A DNA stretch of 24,804 bases from Acanthaster planci (GCF_001949145.1 NW_019091474.1:1078444-1103247), one strand, 5' to 3'; positions 1 through 10,053 are shown, counted from the first letter of the stretch. Numbers and translations are program-made. Notes: a model not told the origin generated them from the letters alone.

Positions 1-13
1 GGTTTTCCTCCAG

Positions 14-338
14 GTTGTCCAAGTACGGCAGCTTCGCCACCAACCAAGAGATGCAATCTCTCTTGGGCACTGCTGAGGATAAGATAGCCTTGGCCCGACA
101 GCATGGGGCCCATGAGGCAGTAGAGAGCCGCCTGGCCACACTGACAGGCGGCCAGACTCCACTAGCTACCAAGGCCACGATGGCAGCAGCCAAGAGAGCC
201 GTTGAGGAACTGCCAGGAGAGCTAAGTGGCACTGCTCTCTGGCAGAGCGTCGCCCAGCCCGGAGTGGCCAGCGGGGGGACCCAGGAACAGGCTAGAAAAC
301 CTACCAAGGGACAAGACCAGCACCTAGTCTATCTGCAG
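14..338 (+). CDS. Internal exon of an unrecognised coiled-coil protein
   Basis: This exon opens after a pyrimidine-rich acceptor (TTTTCCTCCAG, bases 3-13). One base completes a codon, then 108 codons follow from TTG at 15 to CTGCAG before a GTATCT donor at 339. The peptide is Ala/Gln/Glu-rich. Its first part (SKYGSFATNQEMQS onward) looks helical. The middle (LTGGQTPLATKATMAAAK) and the end (PGVASGGTQEQARKPTKGQ) contain Gly/Pro/Thr linkers. No catalytic motif, signal peptide or membrane segment is visible. The reading frame continues exactly into 1350-1508 and 2126-2293. The family is not recognised, and the start codon and N-terminal part lie left of the window. I am fairly sure of the exon and unsure of any function. 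Confidence 0.72.
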
Positions 339-1349
339 GTATCTTGTTTGGTTCTGCCCACCCTAAAAAAACTGGGTCACAAATTGCCAGCACCTCTCAT
401 TTGATTTTGAAACCCTTGAAAGCAATCACGCATAGTTAAAATCAGTTGGCACCCTCAACATTTTACACCCAGGCAATATCCATTTTCCTGAGAGTGCCAT
501 ACTCAGTGATACATCAAAATAAAGAGCTCAGTCTGGTCTGATGCCAACTCAAAAGAAAAATCAGCTCCTCTTAAAAAAAATGGCCTGAAGAGTCACTTGG
601 TGTGGAGCTGCAGTTTTTTGAGGTCTCATTTTGAGAGTGGAGTGTCCCCATAAAATGGAAAATGTGAAAGGTCTGATGATTGAATCAAACATCGGGTATT
701 GAGCTGAATGCAAGCAGGCTCTCAGTTGCTTAGTTTTCATTGGATTCATCACTTTGCCTTGTTTACAAGGTGAAAGCATAGATACAAGGTCCCATCCCCA
801 AATGTGCAGGCAGGAAAAAAGACATCATTGAAAGCAGCTGTCATCCAGTTTGCGGTTATTGGACGTGTATCAGGCCTTCTGTACACACAAGCACAGCTGA
901 GAAGTTGAATGGCTAAGTGCATCTTGACTCACCTCCAGCTGCCGTTCACTTCACGTACACTTCACTAATTTTGAACACTCACGCAGAGTCTGAGAAGTCT
1001 GTTGAAGGCTGTTGATTGTCCGGGGTGTACAGCGTGTTGCGGTAGCCAATATCACTTTGTGGGCACATCCCAGAGTGTTGAAAAAATAGGACTTCCATTA
1101 ATACTCTACATATACTGTTCAAATGACTCCACGAAAACAGTATATGTGGCATTAGGCTGTGTATGAAAAGTTAGGTTTTAAAAAGTTTAGACTTTTAAAA
1201 AGTCAAATTTTGGGCCAAAGTAATAAGTGGTTCACCCCAGGAAAAGATTACTTCCTTCACCGTTCACTAGTCACTCCATCTCCAAGCTTTCGCCAGCCAA
1301 CATGTCTTTATCATTGAATAATTGTTTGTGTCCTTTTTTTTTTATTCAG
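339..1349 (+). other. Intron of the coiled-coil gene
   Basis: This phase-0 intron runs from donor GTATCT to acceptor TTTATTCAG. No open frame on either strand looks like coding. The only structure I see is a perfect 12-bp hairpin at 1108-1147, followed by an AT-rich imperfect inverted repeat near 1172-1205. Confidence 0.7.
1108..1147. repeat. Perfect 12-bp inverted repeat (hairpin) in intron
   Basis: ACATATACTGTT (1108-1119) is the exact reverse complement of AACAGTATATGT (1136-1147), with a 16-base loop. It could be the core of a decayed transposon or a chance palindrome; the flanks do not extend the pairing. Confidence 0.6.
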
Positions 1350-1508
1350 GACGAGGTGAAATCCCTGGAGGATAAGGCGGACCGTATGAGTGTGGAGTTC
1401 TCGGGGCTCAGCACCCAGGTGATGGAGACGCAGGACACCATGGCCCAGATGACGCAGGAGCTCGAGGCTCAGAAGGCGCTGAAGGAAGGCCAATTTGACG
1501 AATCAGAG
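1350..1508 (+). CDS. Internal exon, coiled-coil segment
   Basis: The acceptor is a long T tract ending ATTCAG at 1349, and the donor is GAG|GTAGGT at 1509. The exon is 159 bp (53 codons) and phase 0 at both ends. It encodes a strongly helical segment beginning DEVKSLEDKADRMSVEF. Hydrophobic residues are spaced 3-4 apart (V3, L6, M13, V15, F17, L20), as in a heptad coiled coil. Met and Gln are frequent (METQDTMAQMTQELEAQK). It reads straight on from the exon ending at 338. Confidence 0.8.
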
Positions 1509-2125
1509 GTAGGTGTTCCCAAACTCCGACCCTTGCCCTGATCCCTAAACCCGGTACTCATGACCCTAATCCAGTACCTAACTCCTAAGAGAGCTGGATT
1601 GGGGGGGGGGCATAGGCCTTTTCTCTCACATCGTCGCTGAGCATTTCGTTTCTGTGTTGTACCATTCTGAGTTGTCTAATATCTTAGGGTCATTTGGACA
1701 CTGGAAATGCGAACCTCTTCCATTGACTTGCTTCATTTCATTCAGACTTGCTTGCATGCTGGAGACCATGAAATATAATTGCTCATAATAGCAAAACCTT
1801 ATGTTGGATTGAATTGAAACTTCACAGATCTACTCAGATGTGATAAATGTGTTTATGTGCATGCCAAGTGTTGCCAAAATCAAATAAGGGACAGCTGAGA
1901 TCTTTTTTATATATTATTAAGAGAAAGTTTTTATTTTAATGATTTTAATTCTTTTTGTTTGGTCATTGCAAGAACATCAACTGACATCTCTGGCTACGTA
2001 AAAACAAATGCTGATTTTTTTTTTCCAATCACAGTCTTTCTCTCAGCCGGAATTCAATTAACTCTGTCACTCAAGACTTGAATGACAAAAAAATTATTGG
2101 TTGTGCGTTGTTTGCCCTTCTGCAG
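1509..2125 (+). other. Intron of the coiled-coil gene
   Basis: This phase-0 intron runs from donor GTAGGT to acceptor CCTTCTGCAG. It contains a run of ten G at 1601-1610 and AT-rich sequence. No gene or element is seen in it. Confidence 0.7.
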
Positions 2126-2293
2126 CCGGCACTGATCCGGTACACTACGGCCAGGCTGGCCGAGGCCCAAGATAAGCTGACCTTGCTGACCATCCAACGG
2201 GACAGCTTGTCCAAGAGGCTGGACGCAGTCCGCGGCCAGCTAGAGGAGAAACAGCAGCAGCTGCACTCATACGTCCGAGGACACAAGAAGTGA
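2126..2293 (+). CDS. Last coding exon of the coiled-coil protein
   Basis: The acceptor is TTTGCCCTTCTGCAG at 2125. Fifty-five codons follow, then a TGA stop at 2291-2293. The peptide starts PALIRYTTARLAEAQDKL and continues as a heptad-like amphipathic helix, ending in a basic tail (YVRGHKK). Together the three exons give the C-terminal 216 residues, mostly coiled coil. I compared this from memory with augmin, intraflagellar-transport and kinetochore coiled-coil proteins and did not recognise it. A scaffold or cytoskeletal role would be a guess from composition alone. Confidence 0.8.
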   Translation, partial: PALIRYTTARLAEAQDKLTLLTIQRDSLSKRLDAVRGQLEEKQQQLHSYVRGHKK

Positions 2294-2901
2294 GAGGACG
2301 TCCTCACTGTTGCGTAGGAGAATTCATCATGAAGGAAAGCAACCACCCTTTGAACTGAGCCGAAAAGGACTTCAGTTATGTCCATCAGATTTGAGTTATT
2401 GGGGATAGGGAGATGGATTCGTTGACATATTTAGCAGTGCACATGAATTGGAAATAGCTTGTCAAGAAACTATCATTCCAAAGTTTGTTTTATCAAGCAC
2501 AAATATCAAAGCGAGAAAAACAACTTGTCAAAGAACCGAAGCAGAATTGATCTTGAAGCTCAAATTTGTGTGCAAGTTTAACGGAAGGTTATTTGGATTT
2601 CAATCAGAGTTCCTGCAGGAATTCCATTTTATTGGTCAGATCTGAACTGTGACAAAGTGGGCTGTAAGGTTGCCTGAATTCTCTCTACATTGGAGACTTT
2701 TTCACGAGCAGCTGTAAATACTTTTGATTACACTTGTTCATCAATTTTGCAATACATGGCTTGATTTTTGTCACAGTTTAAAATCAAAATTTCATCTTAG
2801 TTCATTTTTCTAATTAAGTATTTTTGGTACTCAGAGATGCACATTATATTTTCTAAAACTGTTTTTGTGTGTGATTATTTCTATAAAACAAAGTAGCAAT
2901 T

Positions 2902-2907
2902 AATAAA
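2902..2907 (+). terminator. Poly(A) signal AATAAA, proximal
   Basis: Canonical hexamer about 610 bases after the stop codon. The downstream sequence is only moderately T-rich, so it is a weaker candidate than the one at 3713. Confidence 0.3.
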
Positions 2908-3712
2908 TTGATCACATGAAATTGACTACTTGTATCGAAATAGCCAATTTGACCACTTTTATATTTTCAGTTTTTTATTCCGTCCAACAGTTTAATGAAA
3001 CTTTGTAAAAGTGAAATCAAAGCCGTCCACATGAAATAATTGCGAACACTTTTTAGTAAAGGAAACATGCTCGTATTGTACTGTCACCATAGACCAAGTT
3101 TTTAGACCTTTAAATCAAAGATGGTGTTTGAACAAACAACTGTCCCTTATTTATTGTTAAAAAGTCAAATTTTTCAAAAGACAGATTTGTATGCTGTGCC
3201 AACCTTTTTGTCTACAAATATGTTAATTTCATTTTAATTCATATCATAGCACTGTTTATGTATATATTGTAGCTTTCTTAAAATCAATTTGTCAGGCATT
3301 TGTGTTTAAAGTCAGTTACATAGAGATTCAGAATAACTATTCAGAATTGTCAGGTTTTGAGTGCACGGGTTGATATCTGTTCATGAATTTTGTGTAAATT
3401 TTGGGAATATCTAAAGCTGTACAGAATTCTTTGGTGGATGTAGGAAAGTTGACATATTTATCTCGTGTTATTTTTATTTCTGCACAATGATTAGGAGTTT
3501 TTAAATAGTACAGTTTCTTTTCACCTGGTTCTGTCGAGAAAATTGACTCCGTCCACATTTTCCACATACACCTGCTTACATGTACGTTGAAATGAGCTGC
3601 CATATTTATATGGAAACAACACTTGATCACCTTGATGAAGATATGGATTTTGTAGCTACTTTTTTTCAGGATGAAAATTTTGCAATAGATGTAAAATGTT
3701 CAAAGTCTAGAG

Positions 3713-3718
3713 AATAAA
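3713..3718 (+). terminator. Poly(A) signal AATAAA, distal
   Basis: Canonical hexamer with a T-rich downstream element (GTTTTTGTTATTTTAG, about 3750). This is the best candidate for the main 3' end of the coiled-coil gene. Confidence 0.5.
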
Positions 3719-3889
3719 GAGAGATATAAAATGACCCACTGATTCACAGTTTTTGTTATTTTAGTTTTATCTTTTTGTCCCTGAAGTTGAAAGTACAGAT
3801 AGAAGAGGAATTCTTTAATGCGTCACTTATTTTATCAATTGGCTACCTCCCACCAAAAAAAAAGTTAGATCAAATCACATGCATCACGT

Positions 3890-5426
3890 CCAAATTTGCA
3901 AACAACTTTATTACTGATGACTGAAAATTCACAGGCATTTTGTGTACATTAAAATAATATACAAGAGAAGATGGGTTTAGCTGAATACACACCGATGGAA
4001 TGAGTGCTGAAATGGAGGACATCACATGAAATACACTTGCAGAATATTGGTAAAAATTGTACAGTTCCGTAATTGCCTGAATTTTTGTGAAGCTTTCGAA
4101 AATAAATCTAAATTAAACTCAATATAATACACAACGGTGAAACAATCCATTAATTAATTCCAGTTTACATGAAAAAAAAAATGAAAATTGAAACTCAATA
4201 CATATACATGTATGTACAACCATGAAATTGGAAAACAAACACTCCATGCTAGATTTATGTAAAGTCTTAAATATGCAACAAATGAAGACACAAATTGGAT
4301 ACTGTGGCATTGGGAGACCTTGCCAATGCGTGTACTTCATCGAAAAGACTGGGCGAAAAGTTCTGCAATGTGAGTGGACAGTGCAACTGTAACATACTCT
4401 CTCCAACAGACCAAAAATAAACACATTTCAGAGGGCAAGGCTAACATACCACTGTATCATTTTCTGCACATGTTGAATACACAGTACTTTCTTTGGAATA
4501 AATAGGGTCACTCCCAATGCTGTCAAGACAGAGGTAACAAACATTACAAATTTACAATGCACATAGTCTTCCATATTAGCAGTGTGCAAACCTTTGAAAT
4601 GTGTGCGTGTAATTGTCGGTTTCTACCAATCATTTTTCTTACCTTTACAGAACTCGATGGCACAATTCACAAGAAAGCTTGAGTATAATAGAACTATTCT
4701 ATAAATATATTATAGTGTATATCCAAACTATCTGACTCTGAGGTGAAGTACTGATTTGGTAGTACTTTAACATCAATGTTCAAGTATCAAATACCTAACT
4801 ATAGAGAATACATCTTATTAAAGTGGATAGCGGCGATGAGTACTTCTATAACCATGATGTTTTCTATACAAACAGTTGCCAGGAAAATATGACTGAGAAA
4901 GAAGTGCATAGAAAAAATAATATGATTTGGAGGTTTTGAAGTATGACTTTAGCAATGATGAACCTATTAATTTCCATCTTCTATGTGGTTATGAAAATAT
5001 GGCATTTTCGCCAACTGTTTAAGGCAAAAAATGACTGCAGTCATGTTTGTGTTTATTAAGAGCCACTCTTTCCTCAAGTCTAATTCTACAAACTCCACGG
5101 AAAAGGTGAGACCAATATCTTAAACATTTCTTAAACTTATTTTGGGATCAAGTTTTGTGGAATCATTTTTTTTACCACAGTCCTTCAGAATTGAATGTGC
5201 TGTTGGGAAGTGAATTTGTGGTGGTGTGCCAAACAAATCTATGTCATTAAAATACAATACAGTTGAGACCACATTTTTGCCACTAGAAAGGACTACTGTG
5301 ACAAATCAGTTATTTTTCAGAGCCGCAAGCCCTTTAAAAACAAAATATGCTTACCACCACCACAAAGTCACCTCAGGACCTGCGTGAAAATGCCAAAACC
5401 TCCAAATCACAACCTGATTGGGTAAC
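3890..5426 (-). other. 3'UTR of the minus-strand IQ-protein locus
   Basis: About 1.5 kb of AT-rich sequence lies between the TAA stop ending at 5427 and a likely cleavage site near 3890. No coding exon is recognised on either strand here. A second minus-strand AATAAA at 5057-5052 could give a shorter form. Confidence 0.5.
3907..3912 (-). terminator. Poly(A) signal of the minus-strand locus
   Basis: On the minus strand this reads AATAAA within CAGTAATAAAGTTG. It is followed by TGCATGTGATTTG and then a run of nine T (about 3864-3856), a good GU/U-rich downstream element. Confidence 0.5.
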
Positions 5427-5630
5427 TTATTGGTCAGAGCTGGCCGTGCCCTCGGCTGCCGCCACCACCTCTTTGCTCTTCTTTTTCTTTGACATGATGT
5501 TCTTGAAGCTGGCCTGGATCTTAACGGCTGCCTTCTCAACATCTGGGTCATTCAGGTCAATGTCAACCTCCTCCTCCTCTTCTGTTTTTTTAGCAGCATC
5601 CTGAAGAGCTTCAGATGATTTGCTGTTGAC
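5427..5630 (-). CDS. Last exon: acidic + IQ (neurogranin/PEP-19-like) module
   Basis: The acceptor is CACAAACTTCCAG just above 5630. Sixty-seven codons follow, then TAA at 5429-5427. The order of features is an acidic run (residues 17-21), VDIDLNDPDV (22-31), KAAVKIQASF (33-42) and a lysine-rich tail (KNIMSKKKKSK). In neurogranin, GAP-43 and PEP-19 this acidic-plus-IQ layout binds Ca-free calmodulin. The IQ core IQASFKNIMSKKK departs from IQxxxRGxxxR (K for R, N for G, K for R), closer to the PEP-19 type. Ser41 in IQASF sits where PKC phosphorylates GAP-43 and neurogranin; its use here is inference. The exon is phase 0 and follows the 1028-residue exon. Confidence 0.85.
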   Translation of the reverse strand, partial: VNSKSSEALQDAAKKTEEEEEVDIDLNDPDVEKAAVKIQASFKNIMSKKKKSKEVVAAAEGTASSDQ

Positions 5631-5966
5631 CTGGAAGTTTGTGTAACAGGAAAACACAACTAAATGAATAGGCATTAGTTGTAATACAATGCCTAAGGAG
5701 TTGGATGACATTAAATGAAGATGAAACTCATGGGCTTGAAGACAAGCTTGAATTTGATGGAAATGAAACTACATGTAAAATGCTCCTGGCTGAAAAAAGA
5801 CAAAAAAAGTTACCATCTTAAACTAGTAAAAATGCTATGGAAACACGTTTCCCAAGCACAACTATATCCTAGCATAAAAAAACTGACTAAAAACTCACAC
5901 ATATGAAACCTCAGACAACTTAGATTTGACAGAATGTGACAGATGAACCTGTATTCCTAATCCTAC
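5631..5966 (-). other. Short intron between giant exon and last exon
   Basis: This phase-0 intron has donor GAG|GTAGGAT and an acceptor with a pyrimidine tract ending CCAG. At 336 bp it contains nothing else recognisable. Confidence 0.75.
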
Positions 5967-8900
5967 CTCACTAGCCTCTTCAGTTGTTTGAACTTGATCT
6001 ACGGTGCTGGCTTGATCTGAGTCTCTAACTTCAACCTCACATGTTCCCTGGTCACCCTTCTCTGAATCCCCAGCTACATCCTTCCCAGAATCTTCGGCTA
6101 CATCCTTCCCAGAATTCTCACCTACATCTTTCCCAGAATCCCCAGCTTCATCTTTCCCAGAACTCAAACCTATATCCTTCCCAAAATCTCCCACTATATC
6201 CTTCCCAGAATCCAAAGCTACATCCTTCCCAGAATCTTCAACTTTATTTTTTGCGTGGTCCTCAGTTGGTTCTGTCACAGGATTTTCAACAACAGGAGTT
6301 TCCTTGACATCGGCATGAACATTCTCAGAGCCAGTTTCAGTGGAAGCCTCTGGATCTTGGACCTGAGGAGCACTGGCATTAGAAGTTACCTCACCAGCCT
6401 CAACCTCTGGGGCCTCAGCAGGGGTGGCCTCGGGTGTGCATGGTCCAGCAGTATTTACCTCAGCTTTCAACTCAGGCACAGTTCCACCAGATGCCTCTTC
6501 TGTGATGGGAGCTGTAAATTCGGGGGCATTTTCAATTGTAACAACATTGGCCTCATCTGCTGCATCTTCTGGAATTTTTTGCGCCTCGGCAACTACTGCC
6601 TCAGCCTTAGTGACAGGGTCAGCAGGAACTTCAGAAGCTACCTCAAAGAAGTCCTCTGTCTGGGTTTCTCCAGTAACCAGAGTCCCAACAGGACCAGCTG
6701 GCGCTTTAGATGAAGCCTCAGCAGCAGGGGCTTTGGTTCCTGACTCTGGAGCAACTTCAACTGTTGCTTCAACTGCAACATCGGTTTGACCTTCAACAGG
6801 TGAACCATCTTCCACATCTTCTACAGCTACATGGACCTCTACAGGAGCCTCAGTTGTCACCTCAGTTCCAGCTACTGATCTAGTTTGTGAATCAAAGTCA
6901 ACATCTTCAGTAGCTACCTCATGGGCTCCTCCAGAACTAGTTTTTGCCGTCACCTCCGTCCCAACATCTGCAGATGCCTCAGTGTTTGCTTGTGCACCAT
7001 CTTCCTCATCCTTAACAGCTACCTCACCAGGAACCTCAGAAGCTTCAACAGCGGTCTTTGAGGTTTCAACTTTATCTGTTCCAGCATCCATTGGTCCAAC
7101 AGAAATCTCAACACGAGCTTCAGGTTGAGTCTCAGTGCTAGGCTTTTGAGCGACTTCAGCGCTGACATCAACCAGCACCTCACTCTCTGTCTTTGCAGCT
7201 GGCTCAGCTTCAGTTGGTGCCCCATCTTCGGCAACTTGAGAGGCTGCCTCAACAACAACCTCAACAGGAGCTCCAGCAGTAGTTATGACTGGGGCATCAG
7301 CATGAGATTTCTGGGCAACTCCACAGCTTGCTTCAACTGTTGCCTCTGTCTCGGCATCTGCCAATTGCTCAGCTTTAGTTGGTTCACCTTCTTTGACATC
7401 TTCCACTGCTTCCTCAACAGGAGCTTCAGCTGCTGCTGTGGATGGGGTTTCAGCACCAGCTTGTTGAGCAACTTCAGGACTTACTTCAACTGTGACCTCG
7501 GTTTCAGTATCTGTCGATGGTTCAGCTTTAGATGCTTTGCCATCTTTGACATCGTCAGTGGCGAAATCGACCGGAGCTTCAATAGCTGCTGTGGCTGCGC
7601 TGTCGGTTCCAGACTCCTGAGTAATTTTAGAGCTTTCTTCTACCGTAACCTCAGTCACAGCATCTCCAGCTGGCTCATCATTTTTTCCTTGTGTACTACC
7701 CTTGAAATCATCAACAGGGACCTCAGCAGGAGTTTCAGCAACAGTGGCTGGGGTCTCAATTCCAGACTCTTGAGCAACATCAGGCCTTTCATCCAACGTC
7801 AACTCAGCTGCAGCATCTTTGGCTGGCTCAGCGTTAGCCGATGTACTATCTTTGACAACCTCAGCATGTACTTCAACTGGAACCTCAGCAGGAGCTTCAG
7901 CAGCAGTTGTGGCTGGGCTCTCAATTCCAGACTTTTGAACGACATCAGAACTTTCATCCAATGTCAACTCAGCTGCAGCATCTTCGGCTGGCTCAGCTTT
8001 AGCCGATGTGCTATCTTTGACAACCTCAGCATGTATTTCAACTGGAATCTCAGCAGGAGCTTCAGCAGCAGTTGCGTCTGGGGTCTCAATTCTAGACTCT
8101 TGAGGGACTTCAGAACTTTCAATTGCCACCTCAGGCACAGCATCTTCAACTGGCTCAGCTGGAACTTGTCCGCCATCTTCAACATCTTCAGCAGCTACCT
8201 CAACATGGACCTCATTAGCGACAGTGGCTTGGGTCTCAGCAGCAACCGTGGCTGGGGCCTCCATTCCAGACTCTTCGGTGACTTCAGAGCTTGCAACTGT
8301 CACCTCTGTCACAGCGTCTTCAGCTGGCTCAGCTTTATCAGTTGGTCCAATATCTTTGACATCTGCAGCAGCTACCTCCACAGGAACCTCAGGAGAAGCC
8401 TCAGCAAAAGCTGTGGCTGAGGTCTCAGCACAAGAGTCTTGAGTGACTTCTGACCTTATTTCACTTGGCACTTCAGTATCAGTCTCTACAGGTGTCTCAG
8501 ATTCAGCTGGTGCACCATCTTTTAGGGTTACCTCAATTGGAATATCTGTCTTAGTATCAACTTCAGGGATCTGTTCACTACCAGTTACTGGTACATCTGT
8601 TGAGATTTCAGCTGGAGTTTCTGGCATGACTTCAACAGGTACTTCAGACAAAATGTCCTCAGTTACAGCATCTGACTTTACCGCTTTGTCACTTGTTATC
8701 ACTTCTGGAGTCATTTCTACACTATCCTCTATTACTTCTTGAACAACTTCACTGGCACCTTCAACAGCTGTTTCTTCAGCAGTTGCTTTGCTCTCAAGAG
8801 TAACTTCTTGGACAATCTCAGCGGCAGGGACTTCAGAAGCCGGTTGATTGTCTTCCTGTCTAACTCCTGCCTCAACAATATCCTGAATAGCCTGCATCCC

Positions 8901-9050
8901 CTCTAAAGCCTGACTAGCCAATATAACTTCAGTTCCTACAATCCTGTCCCTCTGACCCTCATCTACCCTTTTCCCTAGCTCCCCCCGATCATCTGCCTGT
9001 CCTACAATGTCTTGTCCTTCAGTGCTGTCCTGGAGTACGGTGGGTGAAAC
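5967..9050 (-). CDS. Giant acidic repeat exon (1028 codons)
   Basis: This is one uninterrupted 3084-bp exon, phase 0 at both ends. The acceptor is TTTGTTTGTCTGTGTATAG above 9050 and the donor is GAG|GTAGGA below 5967. The peptide starts VSPTVLQDSTEGQD. It is dominated by Glu, Val, Ala, Thr, Pro and Ser, with very few aromatic residues, so it is probably disordered. Residues 206-636 form eight degenerate 51-58-residue repeats; related diverged sequence continues on both sides. Residues 940-1003 are eight 8-residue repeats of the SGKDVAxD type. There is no IQ motif, signal peptide or membrane segment in this exon. By composition it could be an acidic spacer or scaffold, like the acidic tail of neuromodulin or neurofilament-type tails; this is inference. 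Confidence 0.85.
6042..6233 (-). repeat. Eight 24-bp coding repeats (SGKDVAxD type)
   Basis: Eight 8-residue units run in frame from Ser940 to residue 1003. The first seven open [SF]GKD[VIE] (SGKDVALD, SGKDIVGD, FGKDIGLS, SGKDEAGD, SGKDVGEN, SGKDVAED, SGKDVAGD). The last has decayed to SEKGDQGT. The regular Lys-Asp spacing gives alternating charge. Copy number is likely to vary between individuals. Confidence 0.85.
7143..8435 (-). repeat. Eight tandem 51-58-residue coding repeats
   Basis: Unit lengths in order are 55, 58, 55, 55, 51, 51, 51 and 55 residues, which sum to the span exactly. Each unit opens near SGxETPATxAAEAP, continues [EA]VPVE and [ED]VVKD, then KAEPAxDA, ExTVE and xxVAQ[EK]. 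Units three and four (about 8105-7776) are the most alike. Blocks of the DNA there, for example around 8016-8065 and 7851-7900, are nearly identical at a 165-bp offset, implying recent duplication. Older units differ by 4-residue deletions in the VEVHAEV part. Confidence 0.85.
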
Positions 9051-10044
9051 CTATACACAGACAAACAACAAATGAGAAAGGAGTCGGACAGAGACATTTT
9101 AGTACATTGCAAGCACATACAGTGTATTGATGTTAGTAGGTGCATTTGAGCATGGCAAGCAGATGGGTAATACCTGTACGTGTACAAGTATGTTTAAAGA
9201 TGCAGGTGTACATGTACATGTAGCTTTAATCAGCGTACTGCCAGTTGAAATCGTGACTGTTCCGGTTACACATTGAGGTGCTGTACACCTCACATTCCCT
9301 GAAGGAATTCAACTACAATACTCTCCTATCAATCGCCTTGTACAACGTACATGTACAAGTATATGTTACCTGTAAGACTACAAACTTTTAAACTGTTTTT
9401 CTTATAACCATTACACTGAATTCTCAAGAACTGTCAAATTCAAACTAGCTGAAAAGAATAATAAAGGTGATCTTAAACTCCTGCAGGTGAAACTACTGGT
9501 ATCATATATCATATACATATAATTAGTGACAAATTGCAGACAGATGACAAGGTTTGTACATGTTTATTTACCACTGGGATATGATGGTCAAAAGAAATGC
9601 TGTGTTTCTGAGAGCACAGAGGAAAAAGTAAAGGTGGGTACATGTACATGTACGTGTACTGTAGAGGTACACGTACAGTATGTTGCTAGAGGCCAAAAAA
9701 AAACCATGTTGGAACAAATGTAGGTCTTCGTAAATGAGGAGTACTGGTACATGTATCGTACATGTATCAGATATTGCATGCACACATACACATGGTATTC
9801 CTGGCCTATTACCTTTCATCTGATGAAATAAACAAAAAGATACCAAACTATATACAAAAATATATTAGATATACTGGTACCAGGTACATGTACATTTACA
9901 GTTAAGTCGCCTACATGTACATGTACCACATCTAGAAACACAGCATTTACTGGCCTAATATCTTGCATTTTTCCCCAAGCCACATGTACACCGTGGTACG
10001 GGTAAGAAAACACCATACATGTCACCACACGAAGCAGCACTCAC
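9051..10044 (-). other. Intron upstream of the giant exon
   Basis: This 994-bp phase-0 intron runs from GTGAGT to GTATAG if the start exon at 10053 is real. It is crowded with ACATGTAC palindromes (for example 9206-9222, 9638-9672, 9886-9896, 9913-9925). No coding exon is recognised. Confidence 0.5.
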
Positions 10045-10053
10045 TGAATCCAT
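10045..10053 (-). CDS. Candidate start exon (Met-Asp-Ser) of the downstream transcript
   Basis: On the minus strand GCCATGGATTCA is followed directly by GTGAGTGC, a near-perfect donor. The ATG has a strong Kozak context (GCCATGG). The exon would supply M-D-S and end in phase 0, joining cleanly to VSPTVLQDS at 9050 to give a protein of 3+1028+67 = 1098 residues. An Inr-like TCACATT lies at 10079-10073, but no TATA box is seen. The same frame is open upstream to a TAG about 54 bases away, encoding hydrophobic residues unlike the rest of the locus. I therefore prefer an initiator exon over an internal one. Confidence 0.5.

Larger units (their letters stand above)
14..3735 (+). other. Gene model: 3' part of a coiled-coil protein gene
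   Basis: The model joins three coding exons (14-338, 1350-1508, 2126-2293) and a 3'UTR. Introns of 1011 and 617 bp separate them, both phase 0 with good GT/AG ends. The gene converges on the minus-strand IQ-protein locus: its likely poly(A) signal at 3713 lies about 190 bp from the likely one of the opposite gene at 3912. The 5' part is outside the window. Confidence 0.7.
2294..3735 (+). other. 3'UTR of the coiled-coil gene
   Basis: About 1.4 kb of AT-rich, non-coding sequence follows the TGA at 2291. It contains AATAAA at 2902-2907 and again at 3713-3718. The second is followed by a U/GU-rich stretch (about 3750-3780), as expected downstream of a cleavage site. A short form ending near 2925 and a long form ending near 3735 are both possible. 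Confidence 0.5.
5427..10053 (-). other. Gene/transcript model: 1098-residue acidic repeat IQ protein
   Basis: The model joins 10053-10045, 9050-5967 and 5630-5427, all phase 0. The product would be a long acidic repeat region followed by one C-terminal calpacitin-type IQ module, so calmodulin binding at one end of a long disordered chain is the inferred role. Alternatively the giant exon is spliced onto the upstream IQ exons: the exon ending at 13213 is also phase 0, so the junction would keep frame. Confidence 0.5.

Noticed and set aside
3337-3630. A 97-codon minus-strand open frame
   Set aside because: It lies in the AT-rich 3'UTR of the plus-strand gene. There is no family resemblance or splice context, and the length is expected by chance.
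6042-6241. Regular 24-bp repeats as a possible CRISPR array
   Set aside because: The repeats are contiguous, without unique spacers, are in frame with a long coding exon, and sit in a eukaryotic genome.
6041-6307. Plus-strand repeat peptide LHPSQNxx
   Set aside because: This is the antisense reading of the 24-bp SGKD repeats.
7125-8420. A 431-codon plus-strand open frame rich in Ser, Phe and Cys
   Set aside because: It lies exactly opposite the repeat array of the giant minus-strand exon. The repetitive minus-strand codons keep stops out of this antisense frame. The exon on the minus strand has splice sites, matching phases and family-like composition; this frame has none.
9526-10040. Several overlapping open frames on both strands rich in Cys, Thr, Tyr, Val and His
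   Set aside because: They are produced by ACATGTAC runs (CTCTC, VHVHV peptides), which read open on both strands. No coding signal was seen.
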